Made by a program: the position numbers and the translations under genes. A DNA stretch of 64,000 bases, taken from Metallyticus violacea. Its lineage: Eukaryota; Arthropoda; Insecta; Mantodea; Metallyticidae. The number at the start of each line of letters is the position of its first letter. Position 1 is the stretch's first letter. Shown piece after piece: positions 1 to 11,109 of this stretch. The DNA is taken from the NCBI GenBank assembly GCA_030762175.1, contig CM060833.1:160987501-161051500 (forward strand). Reading direction: 5' to 3'. The notes beneath the pieces were generated by a model. It saw only the letters and a list, made by a program, of their open reading frames with translations, searched no databases and was not told where the DNA came from.

Positions 1-280
1 CTTTTCCTTTTCCTTCTGGCATGAAAAGCAAGCTTCTTGGACAGAGGGCAGTACTGCAGGGGGACATGCAATCAATATACCAGTTGCTATCACGTAACTT
101 TACAGATTGAAAGCATGTTGCCTCTCTTATGGGCAGCTACACAACTACGCTCACAATGGATGGACTCTATACCAAACCTCCCTATCTCAGAAAATTTCTG
201 AATAGTTATCAGGAATCAAACCCAAAGTCCTCCAAGCAAAGATAACAATGCTGACTACTAGACTAGAAAAGTAGTCCAAT
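1..280 (-). repeat. SINE-C, tRNA-like SINE copy (old)
   Basis: This stretch aligns by eye with 13905-14190. Shared blocks are GCAGTACTGCAGG versus GTAGTATTGCAGG, the ATGGATGGAC/CTGGATGGAC block, AGAAAATTTCTGAATAG versus AGAAAATTTTCTAAGTAG, and a B-box-like GGAATCAAACCC. On the minus strand the B box reads GGGTTTGATTCC with an upstream TAGTCTAG block resembling an A box, so I read it as a tRNA-derived SINE in minus orientation. It is strongly diverged and may run off the left edge. The call rests on similarity between two copies only. Confidence 0.5.
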
Positions 281-1576
281 AGAGGTACAGCATTTTTTTG
301 TTTTTTTTTGTTTTTTTTGTTAAACTAGTGCATTTTTTGGTAAAGGATAGTACATAGTGATAAACAATGACTGCATAAGTTTAGAAAGTTTTGGTTTTCT
401 TCCAAGAATTATCTCAAATAACTTTCAGCATTTTACTCATTTGGTGAACCCAATATGTCAATAATGAAAAAGTTTTTCACTAGCCAACTCCTTTGTACAA
501 CTATGTTTTCACAAAATATATAATGCAAAAAATTATCACTCACTGCCTGTGAAAAAAGTTACATCCAAGCATGTCCCTGGAATTTACCTTTTCTTGTCAT
601 TTATGTTTTTTCTTGGTTCCTTCAATTTCCCTGTGTTCACATTGTAAATTTATTCTGACTTTTATACATATAAAATTTTGAATTTCCCATCATTACTATT
701 CATAAAAAAATGATAACATTACAAAAATTATACTTTTTGGAAATAAAATGAATTAAAAAGAAAATGGCATCAGAATGAACATAAATGCTTGAAGGCATGA
801 CCATGACAAGCAATTGCAACTGAAGCCATGCATGATGCAAAGATCCATTGATAGCAGTGGTAAAATGTTCCATGTTATTTGTGTTTTTGCAGATGGCACC
901 ACACATTGGTTGTGTTCTTAGTAACAGTGAGTGTTTTTAAAGAGATCTTGAACCCAGTTTGCTTTAAAATGAATAAAAAGAGAGAAAAGGTCTTTCTGTG
1001 CGAAAAAGCTGGAAATTCAAATTGAAGTTCACTGAGAATACAAATAGCACTTGCATAAAACTTAAGAAATATCAGTGTCCACGCTTAACACAGTGTTAAA
1101 GTATTCAGTTATAGAAAACATTAATGAAAATGGTCCAAATTTACTTTAAAGAACTGGCTCCAAACTGCATAAGCAGCATGTTGTATGAAAAAGCATATAA
1201 AGTGATAGATTTGCATGTATTGAAATGGATGGATCAACAGATTTAAAAGAACCATAATGTGTGCATAAATCTGTGGTATGAAAGAAGAAACAGTTCTTGA
1301 ATGTCAAATAATAAGTTGAACGACCTTGTAAAATAACATGCTCCTAAGAAAAACTAACAAGTTTAGATCAACCTTTTTTATTTAATTTTATTTATTCATT
1401 TATTTACTTGTAACAAAACATTAGTTTTCAAAGTGTGGATAAAATCATAGTAAACTTTGTCTTACTGTAATGTTCTGTGAATGCTGATGACTCTGAAAAA
1501 CTTCATCCATTCTTAATTGACAATTCCAATAAACCCTTCAATAAACAGTAAACAGTTGTTTTAATGTGTTAAAATA
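281..1576. other. Unassigned AT-rich intergenic or intronic DNA
   Basis: I see no coding stretch, RNA gene or repeat I can support. It has T- and A-runs (around 291-320) and scattered short ORFs without recognisable motifs. If the upstream SLC15 exons lie left of the window, this is intron. Confidence 0.5.
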
Positions 1577-2473
1577 CAGGATATGAAGTCATCAGTACTT
1601 ACATGCTGAGATTTGAGATTGAAATTCTACATTAACATTAAAACAGAAAGCATTAAGTTTGATGGAGATTGTAAAGGACTTAAATGATAAAACACCCATC
1701 ATTCCTGTTTCCTGAAAACAACATGCATCATAACTGGTAGGCTTGTTTTAAGGTGTTAAAAATAAAGTGGCCTCTTCCTTCTAGAAAAAGAAGAAGAAGA
1801 TTGTGGAATTGCAGATAGGTCATGCTGTAGAAGATTTCCTTCATGTTATAATGAAGTTGTATAGTTGAAAAGGTATCTGTGGAAGATATGGTGGTTTCAC
1901 ATATTCAAGCAGAAGATGAAAATGGTTGTGATAATATCCTACCTAGTAGAGCAGATGTAACTGCAGCAATAAATGTAACAGACAGATATATTTCTGCTAC
2001 TGATAGAGATTGAAAAGTTTTGATACTGTATATGAATTAGAAAATCAAATACAGAGATTAATCAGAAGAAATAAAAGAAAAAAATAATATTTGACTTTTT
2101 TGTAATATAAAAAAGGAGGAGCACAGTGTATTCCCAAGTGTCAAGCCTACAGTAGTCCAAGAATTACAAACTACAAAGTGGTGTTATTAATAAAAAACTA
2201 GTAGAAAGTTTATTAGTATTCTATAAACTAAATACATACATGCAAAAATAATTTCTCATAATTGACATTTTCGTGCCATTTATACGATTTTTTTCTAGTT
2301 CCTTGAAAAGTGTAAAAGAGGGTTTTACTGAAAATGTAAAAAGCCTCTAACAAACTTTGGCTCTCTCCCATTTTATATTTTGCATGATATTCAAGAATTT
2401 GAACTGGAACCTGTTAATGTAAAATTTCAATCTCAAATCTCAGTGTGCAAGTTCTGATGACTTAATATCCTTG
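1577..2473 (+). mobile_element. Deleted DNA transposon, possibly pogo/Tigger-like
   Basis: Two roughly 60-bp inverted arms bound this 0.9-kb stretch: 1577-1636 and 2413-2473. They share the core CTGAGATTTGAGATTGAAAT and its complement with few mismatches. Between them, + strand reading around 1890-2080 gives VSHIQAEDENGCDNILPSR, then VTAAINVTDRYISATDRD, a stop, and after a frameshift SFDTVYELENQIQRLI. The style (acidic VSH-Q-A segment, then a basic helix) recalls the C-terminal tail of pogo/Tigger transposases, but no catalytic domain remains. The inverted arms are seen directly; the family is inference. A TA lies beside the left arm (1575-1576) but I do not see a clean TA on the right. Confidence 0.45.
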
Positions 2474-3821
2474 AAAAGTTAGCATCAAGGTAAACACACT
2501 GTATTATGATTTAGGAATGCACATGAGAAGTGAGGTGACTGATCAACCAACCATTATTAAAATAATTGAGGCACTAAGTCATATTACACTGACATCATGA
2601 CATATTGTTCCAAGCATCTCCTTCTCTTCAAAAATATTCAGAACCTTTTTGATGAGAACAATAACTATGTAAAATTTACAGAACTAAATACTCATTGAAA
2701 TTATCTAGTTATAATCCAAGATATTTTTTCTGAGAACTATAAATACAACTAAGCTAACAGAAATAGATTTAATGATAAACAGATTTTTAAACAAGGCATA
2801 ATATAATATTAAGAGTTCCAGAAACTCAACATTCCATAAAACTCTACATAGCTGGATTTTTAAGAGCAAATAAATTACGAAACTAATCTTGTTATTCTCT
2901 CTCAAATTTTATTGGTCAAGCTGTATGATATGGGACAATAGTTCTTGGAACATACTGTTATACCTGCTAACAGTACATATCTAACAGTCCTGGTGACACA
3001 CACTGTGTGTGTTTGGGGGGGGAATTCATATTTACCCCCAGGTGGCAGATTTTAAAGGTGGATCAGCTACTACAAATTACTCCCTTCTCATTGCATTTCT
3101 TTCTATTTTTGCCACTCATTAGTGGATTTTCCACTGGAAAAAGAATTGTAAGTTTAAGTGGCCATGCAGCTTTATCTGAATACATTCTTAAAACAAATCT
3201 GTAATGTACTACAATATTTCAGTTACACTTTCCATTTCACAATGAATTGTCATGCAAGAAAGTTTGCATTTTGATTGTTGTACTATGTAGAGAGAATGCC
3301 TTTTATAAAGAAGAGGAAACAAGGCAATATAATGATAGAGTTGAAAATGGGAAATCTTTATATTTTAAAAGTGTTCAGTATTTTAATATAGCCTGAAATA
3401 CAGTATGTAAGTTGTGAATAAACTTTACATGAGTTCATAAAACTCAACTTTTTTATAATGCGGCACTTTCTTTATCACATTGAGTTTATGAGACTGTACT
3501 GTATTAGTTTAGTTATTCTTTGATGAGATGTATATTTTCTAATCTTCTAATGAATTGCATTGGCAAATCACCTCACTACATATATGGAGAATTTAATTTT
3601 GTGAGAGTTGAAAATAGGAATTAAGCTAAATGTTGCTTTTGTACAGTGATTTTTAAAAACACAGCAAAGGAGTGTCTTAAAGCTCATAGATATCACTAAC
3701 ATTTTCAGGATGTTCATGTTCTACATCTGATATGTCAGTCAAAGAGGTTGTGAACAAGCCTTTATAATAGGAGGACCTAGAAATCAGCACTAGCATATCA
3801 ACACATTATGCTAATTCTAAA
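2474..3821. other. Unassigned AT-rich DNA with one weak exon candidate
   Basis: Nothing firmly supported. An open segment at about 3052-3147 is flanked by a CAG and a GTAAGT and codes for a hydrophobic peptide (LLQITPFSLHFFLFLPLIS). It was examined as a possible upstream SLC15 exon but lacks the expected W-x-x-Y-x-Q motif before the intron (see rejected items). Confidence 0.4.
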
Positions 3822-3990
3822 TTGACTCTTGAGTCGATTTAATACTCTTATGCTCCACTTACAATTGCATTATACAGAACATGTTTCACAGGATTTTGTT
3901 TGCATCATCAGCTGTGAGTCGACTGCCGGATTCGTTGTTAGGTGGATGGACTTCGTTTAACTCTCATGGACATTTTATGAACTTATTATT
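3822..3990 (-). mobile_element. Penelope-like element 3' end fragment (subfamily 1)
   Basis: The terminal block GAGTCGATTTAATA...TTATGCTCCACTTAC matches the ends at 5180-5225 and 31871-31965. Inward, the minus strand runs through a hammerhead-like fold (3874-3915) into sequence homologous to the C-terminal coding end of the PLE at 5100-5975 (the ATTTATGAACTT region). Only the 3' end survives, as expected for a 5'-truncated retroelement copy. Confidence 0.6.
3874..3915 (-). ncRNA. Hammerhead ribozyme-like motif (best canonical core in window)
   Basis: Read on the minus strand: stem-I strand ACAG, then the exact core CTGATGA, a stem-II region ending CCTGT, then GAAAC, a two-base loop AT, GT, T, and CTGT, which pairs perfectly with ACAG. 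This is the type I order (stem I, CUGANGA, stem II, GAAA, short stem III, UH, stem I). Stem II itself is eroded (GCAAACAAAATCCTGT); the sister at 5232-5277 has an intact CAGGC-AAAA-GCCTG there. Hammerheads are known in Penelope-like elements; activity here is inference. Confidence 0.55.
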
Positions 3991-4194
3991 GGCATTCAAC
4001 ATAAAATCTGGAATTATTACAAGTAAATGGTAATACTGTTTTATTGTTGGTACTAATTCCATGAAGCTTATATTTAATTAAATAAGCACATTTATATATA
4101 ATGTTTATGTTCTGCAACAGTTCAGCGATAATTACTGGTGCATATTTTTGGGTATTGTAATAAGTGTAGTTAATGTGATTCCTACTGTACCAAT

Positions 4195-4455
4195 ACAGGC
4201 AGCTAAACCTCCAAACCTGAATGGGAGAGAGGAGCAGTTCAAATCCCACCAGGAAGCCTTCCCTGCAAGAGCTTTCTTGAAATTTCCCTCGGTCCTCATC
4301 AGTACAAAATGCTAGGGGGTTGTGCTCCAAAAATTAGGCCTGGAATACTTCCTTCCCCAAAAATAATTATTTCTCAGCATTCATTTAATCTAATGTATTA
4401 TCAATGTACATTGCTATGATACTGCAGTTGTAAAATAGGCATTAAACAATAATTA
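4195..4455 (+). repeat. SINE-B, tRNA-like SINE copy (old)
   Basis: A diverged copy of the family at 46122-46409. It has a B-box-like AGTTCAAATCCCACC, the TAGGCCTGGAATACTTCCTT block (TTAGGCCTGGAACATTTCC in the better copy), CATTTAATCTAATGTATTATC and a terminal AGGCATTAAACAATA. It ends about 220 bp before the first recognised SLC15 exon. No target duplication is recognisable. Confidence 0.6.
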
Positions 4456-4679
4456 CAAAGGAAATTTCCTCCTAATGCTGAAAAAAAAATACAGTATAAA
4501 TTTACTGCTGGAATGTCTAATGAGGTATCAGTAGTATAATATGTTTATGACATTTTTAAATGCAGTGTTAGCCATAACTTTTTATGAAAAATTAAAAGCC
4601 AAAGGTATTTAAAACACTTTCTGCGCAAAGTGCTGATATAAAAATGTTCTAAGATCAATTCATGATTTGTTTCTTTCAG

Positions 4680-4757
4680 ATTGAAACTGGATTCCAAGAA
4701 CAAGGGCTGCATCTCAAAATTGGTTTCCCTCAAGCTGGCAAGAGTAGTAATTTTAAT
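4680..4757 (+). CDS. SLC15 (PHT-type) peptide/histidine transporter, exon A (internal)
   Basis: First exon recognised in the window. TTTCTTTCAG precedes it and GTAAGT follows, and 78 bp gives 26 whole codons (phase 0). The peptide has T-G-F-Q-E-Q-G-L-H-L-K, matching the segment after transmembrane helix 7 in SLC15A3/A4-type proteins (T-T-x-x-x-Q-G-L-H-L). The family consists of proton-coupled carriers of di/tripeptides and histidine; the PHT members (SLC15A3/A4) act in endolysosomal membranes. The reading frame runs straight into MPTAWLSLFDQVF of the next exon. The preceding exon, expected to end in a W-x-V-Y-x-Q motif, was not found and probably lies left of the window. Chosen over the antisense ORF in the same place because of splice sites and family match. 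Confidence 0.8.
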
Positions 4758-5099
4758 GTAAGTAGAAGCAGAATGCATCTATCAGCAGCATAATACAATA
4801 TAGAGTGTCCATAAAGACCCAGTATCGTGTAATGCACTGTTACATTGTAACCGTATTGGAAATTTATGGACATCCTATATTTCTAATTGAACAAATGTTT
4901 GATACATTCTATAGGTTGCCAAACACTATATAAAATTACAATTGAATACAATATTCCATAAAGTGTTAAAAAAATTCAGCATTAATATTGAAATTGTATA
5001 ACAATTTAAGGTTAAAACAGCAGATTAAATTTTGTCAAATATTCCTTCTCCATTCTTTTCTCTCACTCCAATTCTCTTCTTCTAATCTTCTTTCTCTCA

Positions 5100-5975
5100 T
5101 CATTTAACAAATTCCCTGTTAAATATAAAATTTAATTTCATGTTGGAATCAATACAGTGAAGCGACTAATATATTCTTAATTATCTAGTGAGTCGATTTA
5201 ATAATGTTATACTCCACTTACTGTTGAATTATACAAAGCTAGTTTAGCAGGCTTTTGCCTGAATCCTCAGTTGCAAGTCCACTGTCTGATTTATTGTTGG
5301 TTGGCTGGACTTATTGTAGCTCTCGTTGACATTTATGAACTTCTGAATGAATTTATCTTCTGTTGGGATCTCAAAGTTCATAACCTTATCCTCATATTTC
5401 TTTATGTAAATTTTTTCCCATATTCCCAGCTCCACAGACTGATCTGCAAATTTCAATAATTTCACTCCCATTTTATGTTTATCTCTCCAAAAGTGATGTG
5501 CAACCACTGATTTCTCTATCTGATTGTACCTATGTTTCTCCAGTGTTCCTTCAGCCTGATTCCAATGCTTCTTTTTGTTTTTCCAACATATACTTTGTTA
5601 CATTCTGAGCAGTTGCTTTTATATATTCCTGGCTTCTTCTCCTCAGGTATTCTATCATTATCACCAGAATTTAGCAAATTTTTTTATGCTAAACTTGTTT
5701 AATGGGGACAAAGTAATCTCAAACTCTCTAAGTATTTTTTGGAATTATTTGGTGGGCCAAGGATGATAAGTGAATTTCATGTGGATGGCAGATTCTTTTA
5801 TTGCTGTCAATGTTGTAACCCACTTTAACCTCTTCTTTTGTTTGAATTTCTTGATTTTCTTGTCTACAATTTCTTGGTCATACCCATTTAATTTTGCTGT
5901 TTGTATAATATGATAGTACTCTGTGGTATGTTGAAAGATATTAGAGTGTCGATGTAGAAGCTCTGTTTCCAAGCA
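5100..5975 (-). mobile_element. Penelope-like retroelement, 5'-truncated (subfamily 1)
   Basis: Minus-strand reading shows the end of a PLE reverse transcriptase and its GIY-YIG endonuclease. Around 5760-5900 are the RT thumb/linker residues Q-E-I-V-D-K-K-I-K-K-F and F-T-Y-H-P-W-P; then GIYKSNCSECNKVYVGKTKR and R-L-K-E-H, which are GIY-YIG motifs; then AHHFWRDKH, ELGIWEKIYIKKYE and MNFEIPTED at the C terminus. Frameshifts break it into several ORFs. The 3' end carries TTAATTATCTAGTGAGTCG (from 5175) followed by a tail (5120-5174) that is shared with 31966-32015. It abuts, head to head, a + strand PLE of another subfamily. Confidence 0.8.
5232..5277 (-). ncRNA. Degenerate hammerhead-like motif of PLE subfamily 1
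   Basis: Minus strand: CTGAGGA core, TT, perfect stem II CAGGC-AAAA-GCCTG, then CTAAAC where GAAAC is expected. The lost G12 should abolish cleavage. Position and order are the same as in the motif at 3874-3915, so this is an inactive relic. Confidence 0.4.
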
Positions 5976-7272
5976 TACCAAAAGAAAAACTCCTAGTTTA
6001 TCTACATGATTGGCTTAAAACAAGTGGAATTAAGGATACACACATAAAAGAATACATCAAACTCACAGAAATTTGCATAAACCAAGCCTATTTTACTTTC
6101 AAAGCAAAATTTTATAAACAACAAAGGACTTGCAATGGGCAGACCCTTATCCCCATTTCTAGTTAACCTCTTCATGAGTAGATTTGAAACACACATCAAC
6201 ACAGCTTTTCCATACATATTTAAGGTAGTACAGATATGTCGTCGATATATTTGCCATAGTTAACAAAAAACTCATTGATGATGCCTTAAAACTTTTGAAT
6301 ATACAAGATGGAAACATATGAAACAGAAACAGATAACAGATAACATATTGCTACTCTTAGATATTAAAATAATGAAATGTCGAGGAAATCTGGAATTTGG
6401 AATATACAGAAAGAGTACACATGCAGATAATCGCATCAAAGCTGACAGTTTTAACCCCACAGCACACAAACATGCAGTTATCAACAGTTTAACACACCAG
6501 CTGGTTAACCTACAAATTAGCAAAGTAGAATATTTTAATAAATACAAACAAATAGAAGAAACAGCGGTTAAAAATGGTTTTAAAAATGAACTAGTACACA
6601 AAAAGGGGCAGAAATTCAAGAGACAAAAATGTATCAAAGAAACCACAACACTTTCAGCAAGAAAAGATAAGCTAATTTTTAAAAATTCACACTTCATCCA
6701 TGGGCTACAAAAAATTTCAGAATATTCTTAAAGATTTTAATATCAGGTTGGCACCGATTAATAGATTTAATGTTAAAAACTTACTGATAGACAATGTTAA
6801 TGACAGTATTCCACAAGAGGAAAAAGTAGGTATTTACAAAATAAATTTGGAAAAACAAAGAGAAATATAGGCACATGGTTAAAGGAACATTTCAGGAACA
6901 TAAAGTACAAGCAAATTGAGAAATCAGCAGCAGCATATGATTTTTGGACACAATATCACGACATAATGAATAAAGAAAAGTTATTAAAATCAGTACAAGA
7001 ACCTACGGAACTAGCTAACTTGGAGAAAATCTACATCTAGAAAGACAATCTAAAACTTCCACACTGCCAGAGATGAAAACATAAACTACAAGTTTATCAC
7101 ACTGCCACCAGAGCAGAATACACATTCCTACTGCTCAACAATGATCCGACAGTTGGACTTTATCCTGGCTGAAGATGAGAACTAGATGTTCTCGAAACCG
7201 GTTCCATATATTATGACAAGTAAGTGAAGCATTAAGAGTGTGTAGTTCAACTGAATCATACATGGATATCAA
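5976..7272 (+). mobile_element. Penelope-like retroelement, degenerate (subfamily 2)
   Basis: The + strand encodes a PLE from the RT palm to the 3' end. Near 6129 LAMGRPLSP and a following N-L-F-M motif are typical of the PLE RT. At 6235-6246 the catalytic YVDD box reads YVVD, so one metal-binding aspartate is gone. FGIYRKSTHADNRIKADSF and TAHKHAVINS (about 6398-6480) are the RT C-terminal block. At about 6835-7045, KTKRNIGTWLKEH and IEKSAAAYDFW belong to the GIY-YIG domain. Stops and frameshifts are frequent. The 3' end has a hammerhead-like motif and the terminal AGAGTGTGTAGTTCAACTG, shared with the element at 16567-17444. Confidence 0.85.
7161..7210 (+). ncRNA. Hammerhead ribozyme-like motif at PLE 3' end
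   Basis: Order on the + strand: TGG (stem I), CTGAAGA core, one extra T, perfect 6-bp stem II GAGAAC-TAGAT-GTTCTC, GAAAC, CG, GTT, then CCA pairing back with TGG; TAT and ATA can extend stem I further out. Position 7 of the hammerhead core is variable, so CTGAAGA is acceptable, but the extra base between the core and stem II departs from the textbook fold. The same layout appears at 16638-16690. Confidence 0.5.
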
Positions 7273-7430
7273 ATTTATTAATATTTATGTAGTTTTTCAG
7301 ATTAAGCTTAAAACTAATACCAAAACAGTGTTTGTCACAAGCAGATTAATTTTTTTTTTATTTTTAGATGAAAAATTATAAAATAACTTTAATAACCTCC
7401 CTCACCCTTCTTTCCTTCCTTCCATCCTTC

Positions 7431-7431
<1 letters not shown>

Positions 7432-7482
<51 letters not shown>
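7432..7482. repeat. (TC)n microsatellite
   Basis: About 24 uninterrupted CT units preceded by an imperfect CCTT-rich polypyrimidine stretch (7400-7431). Confidence 0.95.
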
Positions 7483-7485
<3 letters not shown>

Positions 7486-7684
7486 ATTCACACAGAAATT
7501 CAGTTCCTTTTCACCTAGCAAACTACAATTTTGGAAATAAAGATATATATCCAATGCCAATTTCTTGTCTTAATAGTGAGGCATACCTATTTTTAATTAG
7601 ACAACAGCACAAGCTCTTAATTACTGTAGCCATTCTAGCCTTTAAAATACAATGTAAGTTAAATATAACAACAACAACAACAGC

Positions 7685-7738
<54 letters not shown>
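7685..7738. repeat. (AAT)n microsatellite
   Basis: About 18 AAT units. Poly-Ile/poly-Asn style open frames across it are artefacts of the repeat. Confidence 0.95.
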
Positions 7739-7739
<1 letters not shown>

Positions 7740-8479
7740 CTGTTCGTAATTATAAAAGTATTTCTCAAATTTAATGTAAATGTATTAATAAAGAGGTATC
7801 ACATTTTTAGTGAGTTTGATGTACAATCAGCTTAAAAAATAATGGGCTGAGTCTTGATGGGACTCCTCTCAAATGCAGGCATAATCTTATTTATTGCACA
7901 TGCATACTTAATGCTTCTTTGCATGGTATGTCCAGCTTAATAACCAATATATGACTTTTCTGAACAAAGATAACAAGTATTTTTGTGTTTTTTTCCCAAG
8001 CCACTAATGAAAAGAATAAATTCCATATAACAGTGGCCTACAGATTCAGTTAGATAAAAATTCAAAACATATGTTAATGAAAAAAATACATTTTGCTTCA
8101 GAAGTACTATTTTTAATTTTCTGTAAAATGAAAGAATAAACTGCATTATCTTGGCAAAAGTAAAATTAGAAGTTTTAAACAAATTGGTTATAGCTAATGT
8201 TAAAATGCACTTTCTTGACCCTCATTTACCACCTTAAGCTGAAAATTTGGGAAAGTTGAATGAAGAGAAGATTTAGATTAGCTGCTTGCTTAGATGTATA
8301 CATTTTTACAATTTGCAAAAAATGTAACACATTTTAGGCTTTTGTGAGCTATACTTGCTTGGTTTTCTGCACGCATACATGCTCACACACACGCGCGCAT
8401 GCACAAGCACACACGAATAAAGTTTTGGATATACTGCAAATTTATTTTAATGTTAAGAGTGGTAATGTTTTGCTCCTAG
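7739..8479. other. SLC15 intron 1 right part, no element recognised
   Basis: AT-rich sequence ending with the polypyrimidine/AG acceptor TTTTGCTCCTAG of the next exon. It includes a short CACACACGCGCGCATGCACA purine/pyrimidine-alternating stretch near 8385. Nothing else supported. Confidence 0.5.
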
Positions 8480-8606
8480 ATGCCTACAGCTTGGCTCAGT
8501 CTGTTTGATCAAGTCTTCATTCTTGCCTTAATCCCACTCATGAATGGTGTGGTATATCCAACCCTTGATCGAATTGGTGTTCGTGTCACACTCCTAACAA
8601 GAATAG
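8480..8606 (+). CDS. SLC15 (PHT-type) transporter, exon B
   Basis: 127 bp between TTTTGCTCCTAG and GTAAGT; phase 0 in, phase 1 out. It encodes MPTAWLSLFDQVFILALIP and then LMNGVVYPTLDRIGVRVTLL. This matches the family's P-x-A-W-L-x-x-F-D motif followed by a transmembrane helix (F-I-L-A-L-I-P-L) and the D-P/Y-P-x-L-x-R-x-G loop between helices 8 and 9. The ATG at its start is internal and is not a translation start, since the frame is open into exon A. The intron on its right is 5965 bp and contains at least two LINE relics, two SINEs and a mariner relic. Confidence 0.9.
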
Positions 8607-8959
8607 GTAAGTAGCATATTTATGTAGCCAGCTTAAACTCATTACAATAGTTGTATGATTTTAATGACTGCAAGTTTAATGCCATTTATAATTCATGGAT
8701 AATTAAGAGTAGATAACCAGTACAGTAAGTGAAAGAATTCTTATTACAGCACAGTTTTTATATCCGTATTGTGCAATAAGACTAATTGCTAAAATGAAAT
8801 TTGCAAGAGAATGTAGGCTAAATAAGTACAATTGCTTATTTACTAATTTATTTTATCTAAAAACTTTCATTGGAAAAGCATTATTGTATTATTCTCTAGT
8901 ACAGTAATAATTTTTGTATTTTGAACAAAAACTTTTAGCTCTCATCCCCCCCCCCTTTA

Positions 8960-10880
8960 GAAGCTACATGACCTTGAAGTCCCTGAAGACTTCCCTATAT
9001 CTGTGATCTTGTGGGCTGTACTGGAGGTGACAATCATTAGAAAAGTTACTTATGCCAGGGAGGCTACAAGAGAGATACCAAACAAAGAAGTGGCTTAAAG
9101 CCCAACCTTAAAGTGCAGTGTGATCTGAGCTCAGGGGGTTATGGCACAGAGCAAATGTATCTTAAATGGGGCCTCTAGATACCAGGCACCCTCCAGAGTA
9201 TAAGCAGTGCCCAGGTATTCAGGGCTGTGCCTGGATGAACCTTATAAATCCCTAGCTTCTCATGAGACCTATGGAAACCACCTTAAAAACCAAAAACCCA
9301 CTTTTGAGGGCCACATTAGTGAAACCTCACTACAGTAACCACTTCTCTTGATGAAGAAACTCTGTTGGAGCAAGCCTCAGACATGGGACTGAGTATTATT
9401 TCTTCTAAGGAGATCTGGGCAAAAGAGCCTTTTGGTCCTCAGTAGAGTTACAATTGTCCAAACAGACCTCCAGAGCAACCTCCAACATAAGGTGACATTG
9501 GCTGTCCTCTGAAACTTTCAATGAAGAAGGAATAGAGCTAGACTTGATTCAATAAGCCTTGATTAACAGGTGCCAAATCAGACTAGGAGAATGTCAAGGT
9601 AAGTTGATACATTGCAGTAAGGACAATCAACTAGGAGTTGTATTCTTATCTGCAATGAAATTCAATGCTTTCTTCTTGTAGAATTTTGCTCTAGTGACAT
9701 CACCCAGTAAAAATTGACTGCAATAAGAAGGGTCTATTACTGAACTGTGTCCTTCTCTCCTATGATGGCAGCAATCCACCTACCAGGGAACTAGAACAGT
9801 TGGTTGCACATTGCACTCAGACAGGGGAACAGATAATCTTTGGGTGAGATGCCAATTTCACCACAAAATCTGTGGCAGCAAAGATGTCAATCTAAGGGGT
9901 AAATACCTTTTAGATTCCCTGCTCTCTAGTAATTTATATATACACTTAATGTCCGTAACAAGGCCATATTTGCCAATTGCATAAGGCAGGAAGCTATTGG
10001 CATCACTTTTTTTTTTTATCTCTCTTAGATTATTGGTTGGATGGTCTTAGATGAACCATCACTTTCAGATCATAACCTTATATCATTTAATGTTAATTCA
10101 GTTAAAAGAGCTAACCTCTACAGGAATCCCAGGAGAACCTGGTGGCATCCTATATACAGGATCTCTCTGGTAGGATTAGGCAGATTGATAGGATTAGATC
10201 TTTGGTGATATTGACATGGTCACCTATTCTATCCAAGAGGTTATACTTGACAATTATCACTTTAACTGCCCCATGCAATCACAGATAAAATCCAAAAACG
10301 TGTCATGGTGGGCTAAAGACCTTACATAAGAGAGGCAGAGTAAGATATCTCCTTAACAAGGCAAAAAGAACTGGAGAAAATATTATATAGCTATCACAAA
10401 CTACAATAAATGTGTATATAAGGCCAAAAGATCTTGACAAGCCTTCTGTCAGAAATATCTAGCCTGTCAGAGCAGCCAGGCTATAGAGAGCATTGGCTCA
10501 TGGACCAAGAAATCCTGTAGAAACAATATGTAAGCCTACAGATGACTTTACATGCTCGGCTAAAGAAACACTCAATGTTTTCTTCCTCTGGTGCATATAT
10601 GATGACAAGACTTCTGAACCATGGACCACTGTGAAAACTCTAGACCAAGAGCATTGCAGAAGGACTGGGAACTTGCACGCACATCAAGTTTTACAACTCA
10701 TAATGTTAAATGGGCAGTTAATAAATTTAACCCATTTAAGTCACCAGGTGGAGACAGTATCTTTCTTGCATTGTTGCAGAAAGGACCTGACTGACTTCAG
10801 TCAGTCACTCTGAACCTCTTCTGGGCCTATATAACCTTTAGTCACATCCCCCAGGTCAGATGTAAAAGTATTCCTATAAA
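8960..10880 (+). mobile_element. R1/Jockey-group LINE remnant: 5' region, endonuclease and start of RT
   Basis: GC content is visibly higher than the flanks. About 9770-9870 reads PPTRELEQLVAHC...IIFG-stop-DAN, the endonuclease (EEP) block with the catalytic D-A-N. About 10050-10130 reads DEPSLSDHNLISFNV, the C-terminal S-D-H motif of that domain. About 10710-10850 reads AVNKFNPFKSPGGDSIFLAL and then LNLFWAYITFSHIPQVRCK, the start of the RT domain. Stops and frameshifts are common; the element is dead. It is followed directly by a CR1-type LINE end of a different clade. Confidence 0.75.
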
Positions 10881-11109
10881 CAGTATAAAATTATGACTTT
10901 ACCTGCATTATACATTTCTCACTGTTTAGTATATATAAAGAACAATGTACCATCTTTTAGAATATGCAACCTGATACATACTCATAGTACTAGATGTGTA
11001 AATGATCATAATATTTCTTATACCAGACTCACTGTGACACTGAATAGCTATAAACATACTGGAATAAAACTTTATAATAAGCTGCCGTTGGTAATTCAGA
11101 ATCTAGAAG
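10881..11109 (+). mobile_element. CR1/L2-type LINE 3' end, first part (split by a SINE)
   Basis: The C-terminal coding end reads SYKHTGIKLYNKLPLVIQNL, the 'YN-LP-I-N' motif near the end of CR1/L2-type RT ORFs. It is interrupted at AATCTAGAAG (11100-11109) by SINE-B and resumes at 11397. Confidence 0.7.

Noticed and set aside
3052..3147. Open segment between a CAG and GTAAGT encoding a hydrophobic peptide, considered as the SLC15 exon before 4680
   Set aside because: It lacks the W-x-x-Y-x-Q ending expected immediately before exon A, and the frame does not resemble the family; splice-like borders alone are common by chance.
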